This document shows, piece after piece, positions 16,396-23,320 of a stretch of 35,517 bases of DNA. Each line of letters begins with the position of its first letter. The stretch's first letter is position 1. The position numbers were made by a program, and so were the translations under genes. This stretch comes from an uncultured Methanomassiliicoccus sp. GTDB lineage: Archaea > Thermoplasmatota > Thermoplasmata > Methanomassiliicoccales > Methanomassiliicoccaceae. Under the pieces are notes generated by a model that was given only the letters and a program-made list of their open reading frames with translations, searched no databases and was not told where the DNA came from. The stretch is from contig CAJKXZ010000012.1 of NCBI GenBank assembly GCA_905203995.1, forward strand, positions 1 through 35,517, written 5' to 3'.

Positions 16396-16412
16396 TTGGA
16401 TGTATTAACCAT
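16396..16412 (+). promoter_or_regulatory. Half-degenerate operator before drrAB
   Basis: TTGGAT-GTATT-AACCAT: the left half is identical to the permease and binding-protein operators including the GTAT spacer, and the right half keeps only CCA. It lies about 30 bp after TTAAATATG (16358-16366) and 32 bp before the drrA start, in the same 245-bp divergent region as the permease operator. Control of drrAB by the same regulator is plausible but weaker than for the importer genes. Confidence 0.5.
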
Positions 16413-16443
16413 CTAATTATACCAGATGTTAATGAGGAGTTGC

Positions 16444-17328
16444 ATGCCGCTCGAAGATGGACAGTTTGAGAATGTAATTGTTGTCAATAACTTGATGAAA
16501 AAGTTTGGAAATTTCGTTGCGGTTAACGGTCTGAATCTAACGGTCAAAGAAGGTGAAATTTTCGGTTTTCTGGGACCAAACGGCGCCGGAAAGACAACAA
16601 CAGTAAGAATCTTATCTACACTGACGGGTTTTGATGCTGGTGAGGTTATTGTCGATGGCTATGATCTCCTCAAAGATCCTCTGAATGCTAAAAGAAGAAT
16701 GGGCGTTATTCAGCAACACATCAGTCTTGATAAGGATCTTACTGTGAAAGAAAATATGATCCAGCACGCCATGTATCATAAAATTCCCCCGTCTGCAAGA
16801 AATGAAAAAATTGCGGAGCTGGCCCACTACGTTGGTCTCGAAGACTATCTAGACCGAATGGTCGAGTCTCTTTCAGGAGGTTGGAAGAAACGAGTGGCCA
16901 TTGTCTGTTCTTTGATACATAATCCTAAAATCTTATTCCTTGACGAGCCGACAGTAGGCTTAGACATTCAGGCCCGCCGCTTGCTGTGGGATTTGATTAG
17001 GAAGCTGAATCATGATGGGACTACGATCTTTCTGACCACCCATTACATCGAAGAAGCAGAAGCATTGTGTGATCGCGTAGGCATTATCAATCACGGCAAG
17101 ATCATTGCATTAGGAACGCCAACTGAACTTTGCGGGGTCATCGGCGCCACTGCCGTGGAATGCTATGGTGCTGATGGTAAGACTACCTACCACTACTTCT
17201 CTAATCGTGAAGAAGCTAATGATTTTGCCAGAACAATCCCCGATGGAACGACGGTAACTATCAGAAATACCAACTTGGAAGATTGCTTTGTTGAACTGAC
17301 TGGGGAAACCGTGGGGGATATGCGATGA
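16444..17328 (+). CDS. DrrA-type ABC-2 transporter ATPase
   Basis: About 294 residues. Walker A is LGPNGAGKTT, signature LSGGWKKRV, Walker B ILFLDEPTVGLD, and the H-switch TTHYIEEAEAL; the C-terminal extension ends with TNLEDCFVELTGE, typical of the daunorubicin-resistance/NatA group. I prefer the ATG at 16444 (MPLEDGQFEN) because TGAGGAG precedes it by a few bases; the frame is open to 16426. The stop overlaps the start of the permease gene by 4 bp. The pair should export a hydrophobic or amphipathic compound, or remodel the envelope; the substrate is unknown. Its position inside the operator-marked block suggests a link to metal or tetrapyrrole handling. Confidence 0.9.
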   Translation: MPLEDGQFENVIVVNNLMKKFGNFVAVNGLNLTVKEGEIFGFLGPNGAGKTTTVRILSTLTGFDAGEVIVDGYDLLKDPLNAKRRMGVIQQHISLDKDLTVKENMIQHAMYHKIPPSARNEKIAELAHYVGLEDYLDRMVESLSGGWKKRVAIVCSLIHNPKILFLDEPTVGLDIQARRLLWDLIRKLNHDGTTIFLTTHYIEEAEALCDRVGIINHGKIIALGTPTELCGVIGATAVECYGADGKTTYHYFSNREEANDFARTIPDGTTVTIRNTNLEDCFVELTGETVGDMR

Positions 17329-18074
17329 TTGAGTTTCTCAAGGAAGTTTATTATGTCTCTTGGGCCGACCTACGTTTCATCAGACACAATTTCCTTACTA
17401 TCTTAGTCACCAGTCTTGTCAGCCCCCTACTTTATTTGATTACTTTTGGTTATGGTCTTGGCCGCGGCATCAGCAGCGGAGATGTCAGTTATGTAGCCTT
17501 CGTGATTCCGGGAATTGTCGCACTCTCGTCACTTTCTTCTTCATTCTCATCCACCTCAACGCGGATTAATGTCCAGCGGCTCTATTATAAGAGCTTTGAC
17601 GAGATGATGATGTGTCCGCTGCGGCCTTCAGCAATTATTCTTGGCAAATCAATGATGGGCGTAATCCGCGGACTGTTGAGCTGCAGCATCATCTTCACTA
17701 TGGGTCTATTGATTGCTCCCGAGCTGATGCTGACACCGCTCTTCATTGTCTGTCTGCTGATCTCCTGCTTCTCTTCTTCCTTTTTAGGTGTATTAGCAGC
17801 ACTGCTGGCCAAATCGCATCAAAACCTTGCTACTTTCAACAGCTTAGTGATTCTGCCGATGACTTTCTTATGCGGTACTTTCTTCTCTGTGTCTTCGGTG
17901 CCAACGATCTTTCAATATGCACTTTACCTCTTCCCGCTGACACATTCTAGTTTGTGTATCCGCGCTTCGGCATTAGGTTGGGAATTTCCTTGGACTTCAT
18001 TACTCGTGCTCATCGCCTTCGGCATTGTCTTCTATGCAATCGATGTTTACCTGCTGAAAACAAGGAAAGTATGA
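17325..18074 (+). CDS. DrrB-type ABC-2 permease
   Basis: A 249-residue membrane protein with six predicted hydrophobic segments (for example FLTILVTSLVSPLLYLITFG and VAFVIPGIVALSSLSSS). It has the ABC-2 signature region around LVILPMTFLCGTFFSVSSVP and PLTHSSLCIRA near the C-terminus. Starts within the drrA stop codon region (ATGA overlap). It forms the membrane channel for the upstream ATPase, probably as a dimer. A short intergenic region with the promoter of the second tRNA-Gly follows. Confidence 0.9.
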   Translation: MIEFLKEVYYVSWADLRFIRHNFLTILVTSLVSPLLYLITFGYGLGRGISSGDVSYVAFVIPGIVALSSLSSSFSSTSTRINVQRLYYKSFDEMMMCPLRPSAIILGKSMMGVIRGLLSCSIIFTMGLLIAPELMLTPLFIVCLLISCFSSSFLGVLAALLAKSHQNLATFNSLVILPMTFLCGTFFSVSSVPTIFQYALYLFPLTHSSLCIRASALGWEFPWTSLLVLIAFGIVFYAIDVYLLKTRKV

Positions 18075-18139
18075 GGCCATTGTGGGGAAAAGAGGGCTTA
18101 GGAACAGTAATATTTAAATGGAAGAAGAATATCTCTGGG

Positions 18140-18220
18140 ATACTACGCGAGCGTAGTGTAGCTGGTTATCACTTAACCTTGCCAAGGTTAGAACTCGGGT
18201 TCGAATCCCGGCGCTCGCAC
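18140..18220 (+). repeat. Direct repeat, right copy (tRNA-Gly plus leader)
   Basis: Partner of 12492-12572, one mismatch in 81 bp. To its right lies the intact DUF998 gene, whose 3' end also exists as a decayed copy to the left of the left repeat. Confidence 0.9.
18147..18219 (+). tRNA. tRNA-Gly (GCC), second copy
   Basis: Identical to the first copy except for C at 18178, which gives a fully Watson-Crick anticodon stem (TAACC/GGTTA) around loop TTGCCAA, anticodon GCC. No CCA is encoded; the discriminator A is followed by CTTTTT, a likely terminator. A TATA box (ATATTTAAATG, about 18109-18119) lies at the usual distance upstream, so this appears to be the well-expressed copy. Confidence 0.96.
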
Positions 18221-18245
18221 TTTTTATCTTATTTTTTGATACTTG

Positions 18246-18848
18246 TCATCCCCTTTGCACAGAGTTCAACTGTTTTACTGTGCCCATGTTGGCAATGATC
18301 GTTCGCAGACAAGTCATCGTTAACCAGATTAACAGAATGATGATTGCAAAGGCTTCTAAGAAAGGGAATGTCTCTACATACGCTACCGCGACGGTACTGA
18401 CAATCAAGAGAAAGGTGATTGCGGCCGGGACGAAGTCTCTGTGTTTCAGATCAATGAACATTCTGATGATTGCTGACAAAGCAGCTAAGATGAAGAGTGA
18501 ATATGCTGAAAGATTGTGCGGCCAGCCAGTATTTTCAGTGAAACTGCCAACACCAATGAGAAAAGCTCCCGCCAAGCTAATAAGCAGATAACTTATCCTT
18601 TCAAAAACTGGTTTGCTGTAATATGTTGACAAGAGGCCGTAGGCACAAAGGAGTACACCGGCAATGATGCTGCCATAATTAAAGAAGTAACGAGCATACG
18701 TATCAGATACACCTAGGTCACTTACCATGTTTGTACCAAAGGTCCAGGAAGAATCGATAAGAACGGCGCATAGCCAGCATAAGGAAAATACAGCTATCCC
18801 CAGTAAGCCAATGAATGTTGACCCCCTGAGATCTAATCTAAACTGCAT
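18246..18848 (-). CDS. DUF998 family membrane protein
   Basis: About 200 residues with six predicted transmembrane helices. Family marks are the MVSDLGVSD segment after the first helix, paired with FNYGSIIAGVLL, and the mid-protein GVGSFTENTGWPHNLSAY block, similar to the conserved acidic/His motif of DUF998. Function is unknown. ATG at 18848 (MQFRLDLRG) is preferred over a GTG six codons upstream; neither has a ribosome-binding site, so the message may be leaderless. Its 3' end lies 27 bp from the second tRNA-Gly, convergent with it, and a decayed copy of that 3' end sits at 12381-12491. Confidence 0.8.
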   Translation of the reverse strand: MQFRLDLRGSTFIGLLGIAVFSLCWLCAVLIDSSWTFGTNMVSDLGVSDTYARYFFNYGSIIAGVLLCAYGLLSTYYSKPVFERISYLLISLAGAFLIGVGSFTENTGWPHNLSAYSLFILAALSAIIRMFIDLKHRDFVPAAITFLLIVSTVAVAYVETFPFLEAFAIIILLIWLTMTCLRTIIANMGTVKQLNSVQRG

Positions 18849-18926
18849 ACAGCAATATGAAAACACAGTAAAATATGTTCTTCCCCAGTCTAATGCCCTG
18901 TTTCCTACTTTGAACTGGGAGAATTT

Positions 18927-19073
18927 GTGCAGTCACTTAATGACATCTACCAGGAAAAATGCGTGAGTTGTCGACAGACGAAGAAAGAAAGAGTGCTGCT
19001 GGCAGCCCTGCGTGAGCGGCCAGCATATATTCACAAAAATTTTATTCAACGGGACTGGTCTTTTCGAGTTTAA
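18927..19073 (+). CDS. Possible 48-aa protein with a CxxC motif
   Basis: A GTG-initiated frame preceded by GGGAG at six bases, with a TATA-like GTAAAATATG about 50 bp upstream. The product (MQSLNDIYQEKCVSCRQTKK, then ERVLLAALRERPAYIHKNF and a short tail) is basic and has one CxxC pair. It overlaps the 3' end of the opposite-strand gene at 19042-19509 by 32 bp, and a TGCTGGC/GCCAGCA hairpin inside it might instead be a terminator for that gene. I do not recognise the protein; it may be spurious. Confidence 0.25.
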   Translation: MQSLNDIYQEKCVSCRQTKKERVLLAALRERPAYIHKNFIQRDWSFRV

Positions 19074-19509
19074 GAGCAAGATCTTCCAAATCACTTTTTT
19101 CTACATTGCTGTATGAGCTACCGACATCAAAAGTCCCGTCTTTGTTGACAGAAACCTTTGTTTTTAATCGGAAGCTCAGCAGGGCAGAGATGAAGTCATT
19201 ATTGGCTACCTGTGCCCAATTAAGCTTAAACTCGACTTCGTTGGAAACTGTCACTCTCAAAACTAAGCGGGCCCAGCAGGGATGAACGAAAAAACCTTCT
19301 TTGTCGGTAGGCATGGCGGCGATTTCATTATCATCCCAATTTTCATAGTCCTCCTCATTCTCAATGGCCGCTAACCGCTTGAGATAATTAGCTATCCCTT
19401 CTTTATCTAAAGTATATTGACGATAGTAGACTGGCCGATTTCCAATGTTGATCAGTAAGTCTACTTTTTCTGGATAGAGATAGGAACGCAAATCATACTT
19501 CGATCTCAT
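19042..19509 (-). CDS. Uncharacterised soluble protein, 155 aa
   Basis: I do not recognise a family. The protein is mixed alpha/beta and acidic, with a probable strand-rich centre (RLVLRVTVSNEVEFKLNWA) and a charged C-terminal helix. It has no signal peptide, no Cys cluster and no membrane segment. The ATG at 19509 is preceded by TGAGGCG. It lies 27 bp downstream of the membrane-protein gene at 19537-20145 on the same strand, so the two are probably co-transcribed. Confidence 0.6.
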   Translation of the reverse strand: MRSKYDLRSYLYPEKVDLLINIGNRPVYYRQYTLDKEGIANYLKRLAAIENEEDYENWDDNEIAAMPTDKEGFFVHPCWARLVLRVTVSNEVEFKLNWAQVANNDFISALLSFRLKTKVSVNKDGTFDVGSSYSNVEKSDLEDLALKLEKTSPVE

Positions 19510-19536
19510 GCGGGTTCGCCTCAGCCATTTTTACGA

Positions 19537-20145
19537 TCAGTCTTTGTCCCCAACAAGAATGTAGTCACGGGCTTTTTTCCGCAGCAGAAGCACAAATGCC
19601 AGTCCGCTGAAAATAGCGATAAACTCTTCCGGCCAGGGATATTTCACACCTTCAAAGAGGTTCAGTCCTAAAGCGTTAGTGGCGGCAATGATTCCTTCCC
19701 AAGTACCGCTAAGATCAGCAGGGACGAGATGGAAGCCAAAGAGGCAATAGATACCAACGGCACAAATCACTACCAGGAGTGCCATATTTGCATAATACAG
19801 CATCTTTTTATTGCTTCCCCGCGTAAAGAATAGCACGGCTAAGATGATCAGCGAAATAACCGCTAAAATAGCAAAGATCACTGCGAAAGTGGTAAAGCCT
19901 GCTGCCGGTGAGCTGAAAGCTCCTTGGGGGATGTTCTCGCCAAAAAAGCTCAGTAATTTGACATCACTGGCCTGAGAAAGCATTACATTGAAGACTGCAA
20001 AAGCCAAAGCAAGAATGATTGCTGCCAGCTGCAGGCCGAAAGTTATCACATTAGCTAGTGATATTCGCCCGATATTCAAGCAAAGACCTTTTGCCGCTTT
20101 GCCTGCTGCCGGCGGATTGCTGTTTTCTTCACAAGTATTTTCCAT
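19537..20145 (-). CDS. Uncharacterised four-helix membrane protein
   Basis: About 202 residues from the ATG at 20145 (MENTCEENSN). After a short cytoplasmic Pro/Ala-rich segment come hydrophobic stretches at ISLANVITFGLQLAAIILAL, TTFAVIFAILAVISLIILA, ANMALLVVICAVGIYCLFG and IAIFSGLAFVLLL, then a basic tail RKKARDY. No family recognised. The frame extends upstream to 20217, but that part is A/T-rich and contains TATA-like sequence. No ribosome-binding site precedes 20145, so it may be leaderless. Divergent from the radical SAM gene. Confidence 0.6.
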   Translation of the reverse strand: MENTCEENSNPPAAGKAAKGLCLNIGRISLANVITFGLQLAAIILALAFAVFNVMLSQASDVKLLSFFGENIPQGAFSSPAAGFTTFAVIFAILAVISLIILAVLFFTRGSNKKMLYYANMALLVVICAVGIYCLFGFHLVPADLSGTWEGIIAATNALGLNLFEGVKYPWPEEFIAIFSGLAFVLLLRKKARDYILVGDKD

Positions 20146-20226
20146 AAGTGGTGATAGGTGATAATAATTGATAAAAGGATAGTAGGTTATCTTCAGTAGA
20201 GATAAAATTTTAATCATGCGCGAAAA

Positions 20227-21213
20227 ATGAAGAAAAATTGCTCTGTTTTAAGCAATGAAGTGAAAATCAACAAGCGCCCGAACCGTTTTAAGCAACAAGG
20301 TTATGCCAAACCATTCATGGAATATTTAGCGCTGCCCTGCAAATCCGCCCTCCATCCCAACAAACACCGCATGCCTTGTGCTTGGGATCTTAATATCTAT
20401 CGTGGCTGTGAGCACGGCTGCCGTTACTGCTATGCCCTTTATTCTCATGATTATCTCAATGATAGTGACCGTCGTTTTTTTGACCGCGTATATTATAAAT
20501 CCAATATCGCACAGGTGTTAGAAAAAGAATTATCAGCTAAAAGCTGGAAGCACGAAGCGGTAAATATCGGAGGAGTAACCGATTCCTATCAGCCGCTGGA
20601 AGAACAGCTGCAGATCATGCCAGAAATTTTAAAAGTGCTAATCAAACACAAGACGCCGGCAATAATCGCAACTAAGTCCAATCTCATTCTGCGAGATCTT
20701 GATTACCTGTGTGAATTAAGCACCGTAGCCGATCTTAAAGTCTCACTGACGATAACCACCATGGATGAGAGTCTGCAGCGGCAGTTGGAACCACGGGCAA
20801 CTTCTCCCCAGCGGCGAATGACCGCGTTGAAAAAGCTGGTTGACAGCGGGATTTCAGCTGGCATCACTTTGATGCCGGTCATCCCCCATCTTACTGATTC
20901 CTATGAAAATCTAGAAGCAATTTATCAGAGTGCTTCTGCAGCTGGTGTCGAATATATCAGATCCCACCTGTTGTATCTCATCGGCAAGACGCGGGGCAGC
21001 TTCTTGAGTTTTCTCAACACTTATGATGAACAAATTTATCGCCAGGTAAAAGATCTCTACCGTACACAGGATCCTCCCGCAGCGTATCGCCGAGAGTTTT
21101 ATGCCAAAATGCGTTCGTTAAGAGAAAAGTATCAGATCCCCGGCTGGTCCAGTCTGAAGATGCCGGAAAATTCCAGCCTGCAGACCAGTCTTCTAGATTT
21201 CCGCGGGATATGA
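20227..21213 (+). CDS. Radical SAM protein of the SplB-like COG1533 family
   Basis: 328 residues. The cluster motif is YRGCEHGCRYCYA with C61, C65 and C68 (CX3CX2C), preceded by AWDLNIYRG, typical of the spore-photoproduct-lyase-related COG1533 group rather than of true SplB. NIGGVTDSYQPLE and LEPRATSPQRRM are further family blocks; SITTMD-like strands of the TIM-barrel follow. These proteins bind a [4Fe-4S] cluster and cleave S-adenosylmethionine; a DNA-repair role is often assigned but is not demonstrated for this subgroup. Start at 20227 has no ribosome-binding site and lies about 20 bp after a TATA-like ATAAAATTTTA, suggesting a leaderless mRNA. Confidence 0.85.
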   Translation: MKKNCSVLSNEVKINKRPNRFKQQGYAKPFMEYLALPCKSALHPNKHRMPCAWDLNIYRGCEHGCRYCYALYSHDYLNDSDRRFFDRVYYKSNIAQVLEKELSAKSWKHEAVNIGGVTDSYQPLEEQLQIMPEILKVLIKHKTPAIIATKSNLILRDLDYLCELSTVADLKVSLTITTMDESLQRQLEPRATSPQRRMTALKKLVDSGISAGITLMPVIPHLTDSYENLEAIYQSASAAGVEYIRSHLLYLIGKTRGSFLSFLNTYDEQIYRQVKDLYRTQDPPAAYRREFYAKMRSLREKYQIPGWSSLKMPENSSLQTSLLDFRGI

Positions 21214-21247
21214 ATGCATCTATTTTCAAAATACAAGAGTTTGAGCA

Positions 21248-21712
21248 TCAGTAAAGCGGAAGATCCCCCGTAAGCGGATCTACTTTTTCAGCAGTCTGCG
21301 GCTCTAAGGCCAGACAAGTAATGGTCGGAACCCCGCTGAATTCCGTGTAGCCCGCATCGCAGATTACTGCCGAGATGAGACCTGCTTCCTTAGCCTTGCG
21401 GTCAATCGCTAACAATTCTTCTTCAGAATTGACGCTGACACAGACCTTCTTCATACCTAAGTTGAACCAGTTGCTGAGTGGAGTGGGGTTTTTATCCGCG
21501 TTGTCAAGAACTACTCTGCCTTCTGCTGGTTTAATGTCTCCCAACCGCTGTTCTTTTTCCAGAGCCATGAGTGTAGCGATGACGCATGCGTGACTTGCTT
21601 GAGCAGCAACTTTACCTTTACTCATCTTTAAATCTTTGCGGACGACGATCATCTGTTTAGCTGCTTCTTGGCCCAAGCCTAATTTACTCATCAGCTGCTC
21701 AAAAACGCCCAT
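21248..21712 (-). CDS. pth2: Archaeal peptidyl-tRNA hydrolase
   Basis: About 154 residues. The Pth2 fold is shown by KQMIVVRKDLKMSKGKVAAQ and ASHACVIATLMA, VCVSVNSEEELLAIDRKAKE and a C-terminal GVPTITCLALEPQTAEKVDPLTGDLPLY, near-invariant in archaeal and eukaryotic Pth2. It releases tRNA from peptidyl-tRNAs that drop off the ribosome. Start at 21712 (MGVFEQLMSKLG) is chosen over an upstream TTG because that extension consists of the TATA-like promoter (ATATTTATTATA). There is a short N-terminal extension before the conserved core. Probably leaderless. Confidence 0.93.
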   Translation of the reverse strand: MGVFEQLMSKLGLGQEAAKQMIVVRKDLKMSKGKVAAQASHACVIATLMALEKEQRLGDIKPAEGRVVLDNADKNPTPLSNWFNLGMKKVCVSVNSEEELLAIDRKAKEAGLISAVICDAGYTEFSGVPTITCLALEPQTAEKVDPLTGDLPLY

Positions 21713-21804
21713 ATTAATCGCATATTTCAAGAAACAATATAATAAATATCTTTCCAATCAGCAAGTAACATTATTTCAGACAACATTCTGAAATAACCAT
21801 CTGA

Positions 21805-22452
21805 TCATTCGCCTGCCTTTCGACTTACTGGAACCCTCAGTACAGTCTTAAGCTTCTCCGGAGCAACTCGCCGGGGATCTGAAAGATAGATCTCATGATG
21901 TTTCCGGACTGCCCCTGATACGTCGATCAGATCATTATTTTCAATATATTTTTCAATCTCGCAGAGCGTTTGGTATTCATCATCGTAGGGACCAACATGC
22001 AGCATCTGGACGCATAAGCCTTCTTCAAAAGTCTCATCAAAACGGAGTTTAGTATAATCAAGATCCACTTTCTTCTTTGAGGCTTGTGCAAGTGTCCATT
22101 TATATACCTCATCAGTAACAAAATCCGGCTGGCGGATCATAGACGTCCACAGCCACGTTGACTTTGGCTGAGAGAGGTCCAACGCCGAACCTTCTGACCA
22201 CCATAAACTCTCCAGCGGTGGAACTACATATTCAAAATAATCTGCTGGTTGTTTACCCTGCATCTTACTCATTTTGATGGTGAAAGTTACGGAATATAAC
22301 AGCTCGACTGCCTTTTGGTAATCTTCACCCGCGGGAGCACCATGACCATCAATCATGAGCATTTTCATCGCTGGCACTTGAACCAGCATTGGTTTCTGCT
22401 TGGGCAGGTATAAATCCTTATATTCCTTTTTAAAATCGAATTTTCCCGTCAT
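21805..22452 (-). CDS. GyrI-like small-molecule-binding protein
   Basis: About 215 residues starting at 22452 (MTGKFDFKKEYKDLYLP), where GTGAGGA lies at good spacing; the open frame further upstream lacks family similarity. Blocks such as MLMIDGHGAPAGEDYQKAVELLYS, LESLWWSEGSA and QMLHVGPYDDEYQTLCEIEKYI are characteristic of the GyrI-like domain proteins (COG4832 type), a duplicated SHS2-like fold that binds diverse small molecules or, in some members, hydrolyses xenobiotics. No DNA-binding domain is fused, so it is probably not itself a transcription factor. Divergent from the DUF2284 gene. Confidence 0.82.
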   Translation of the reverse strand: MTGKFDFKKEYKDLYLPKQKPMLVQVPAMKMLMIDGHGAPAGEDYQKAVELLYSVTFTIKMSKMQGKQPADYFEYVVPPLESLWWSEGSALDLSQPKSTWLWTSMIRQPDFVTDEVYKWTLAQASKKKVDLDYTKLRFDETFEEGLCVQMLHVGPYDDEYQTLCEIEKYIENNDLIDVSGAVRKHHEIYLSDPRRVAPEKLKTVLRVPVSRKAGE

Positions 22453-22634
22453 GGTGTTCCTCACTACAAAGCATTCTCGATATTGAATAGTTTCTACAAG
22501 CTCCAGTAGTTTTGTTACTTCACAAAGAGAGACCTGGATTTTCAACAGTTGGTATTTTTTAAAATCGTTACTGCCGTTGACAGAAAAATTCCTTAATGCT
22601 GGTTTTTCCCATACAAAACTTAAAACAAGGAGAA

Positions 22635-23159
22635 ATGCCTTTTACCCTCATGATCTCCGCGGATCCTTTCAAAAAATATGCCGAGGCACTTTTAGAAAAA
22701 GGAGTGTTAAGCGTAAAGATCATTGAGCCACAGACCATTGAGACTGCCCCCTGGGTAGCTTTCAAGTGTCAGTTTGGTTGCCCGCACTACGGTAAAAACC
22801 TCTGCTGTCCGCCTCATGCACCAACTTATGAGCAGACAAGGAAAATCATTGACAGTTATCAGACTGCGCTGCTTTTTCACACTCATGAACGGCAGCGTGT
22901 TACTGAAATGGCCGAGGAGACTGCTAAGCTGATGTTTTTTGACGGCTATTATAAAGTCATCGCTTTCGGCAGCGGCCCCTGTACGCTATGTAAAGAATGT
23001 ACACTCCAAGGTTGCATAAACCCCGCCAAGGCAAAACCTTCGATGGAAGCCTGCGGCATCGATGTTTTTCAGACGGTACGTAACAACGGCTATGAGCTCA
23101 ATACTTTAGCCGACAGACAGAGCCAGAGCGATAATTTTGGACTTATTCTTATTTATTAA
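22635..23159 (+). CDS. DUF2284 predicted metal-binding protein
   Basis: About 174 residues from ATG 22635, which follows ACAAGGAG at short spacing. Nine or so cysteines are arranged as C45-X3-C49, C57-C58-PPHAPT, then GPCTLCKECTLQGCINP and a later EACGIDV. This is the signature of DUF2284, common in strict anaerobes and methanogens, probably binding Fe-S clusters or another metal. The biochemical role is unknown. The ECF transporter genes begin about 160 bp downstream on the same strand. Confidence 0.83.
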   Translation: MPFTLMISADPFKKYAEALLEKGVLSVKIIEPQTIETAPWVAFKCQFGCPHYGKNLCCPPHAPTYEQTRKIIDSYQTALLFHTHERQRVTEMAEETAKLMFFDGYYKVIAFGSGPCTLCKECTLQGCINPAKAKPSMEACGIDVFQTVRNNGYELNTLADRQSQSDNFGLILIY

Positions 23160-23320
23160 GAAAGTTCTGAACTTATCCATCCAACTATTTTTTAAGAGAT
23201 ATACGGCAATATATTTTTAATTCCATAATATTTTAATAGATGTTTTTAGCTCGACTATACATCCAACTACTAATTAGGCAATAGCCAGCATGAAGCGGTT
23301 GGTTGAAATGGTGACGACGT
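23160..23320 (+). promoter_or_regulatory. AT-rich leader/promoter of the ECF operon
   Basis: 161 bp with TATA-like AATATATTTTTAATT (about 23209-23223) and AATATTTTAATAG (about 23227-23239). The ten-base string CATCCAACTA occurs twice in direct orientation (23178-23187 and 23260-23269). It contains the ATCCAA half-site found in the chelatase-block operators, but no opposing half-site lies at the right distance, so I do not count it as the same operator. Confidence 0.35.

Noticed and set aside
23178..23269. Two CATCCAACTA repeats before the ECF operon as members of the chelatase operator family
   Set aside because: Only the ATCCAA half-site is present each time; no opposing TTGGAT lies at five-base spacing.
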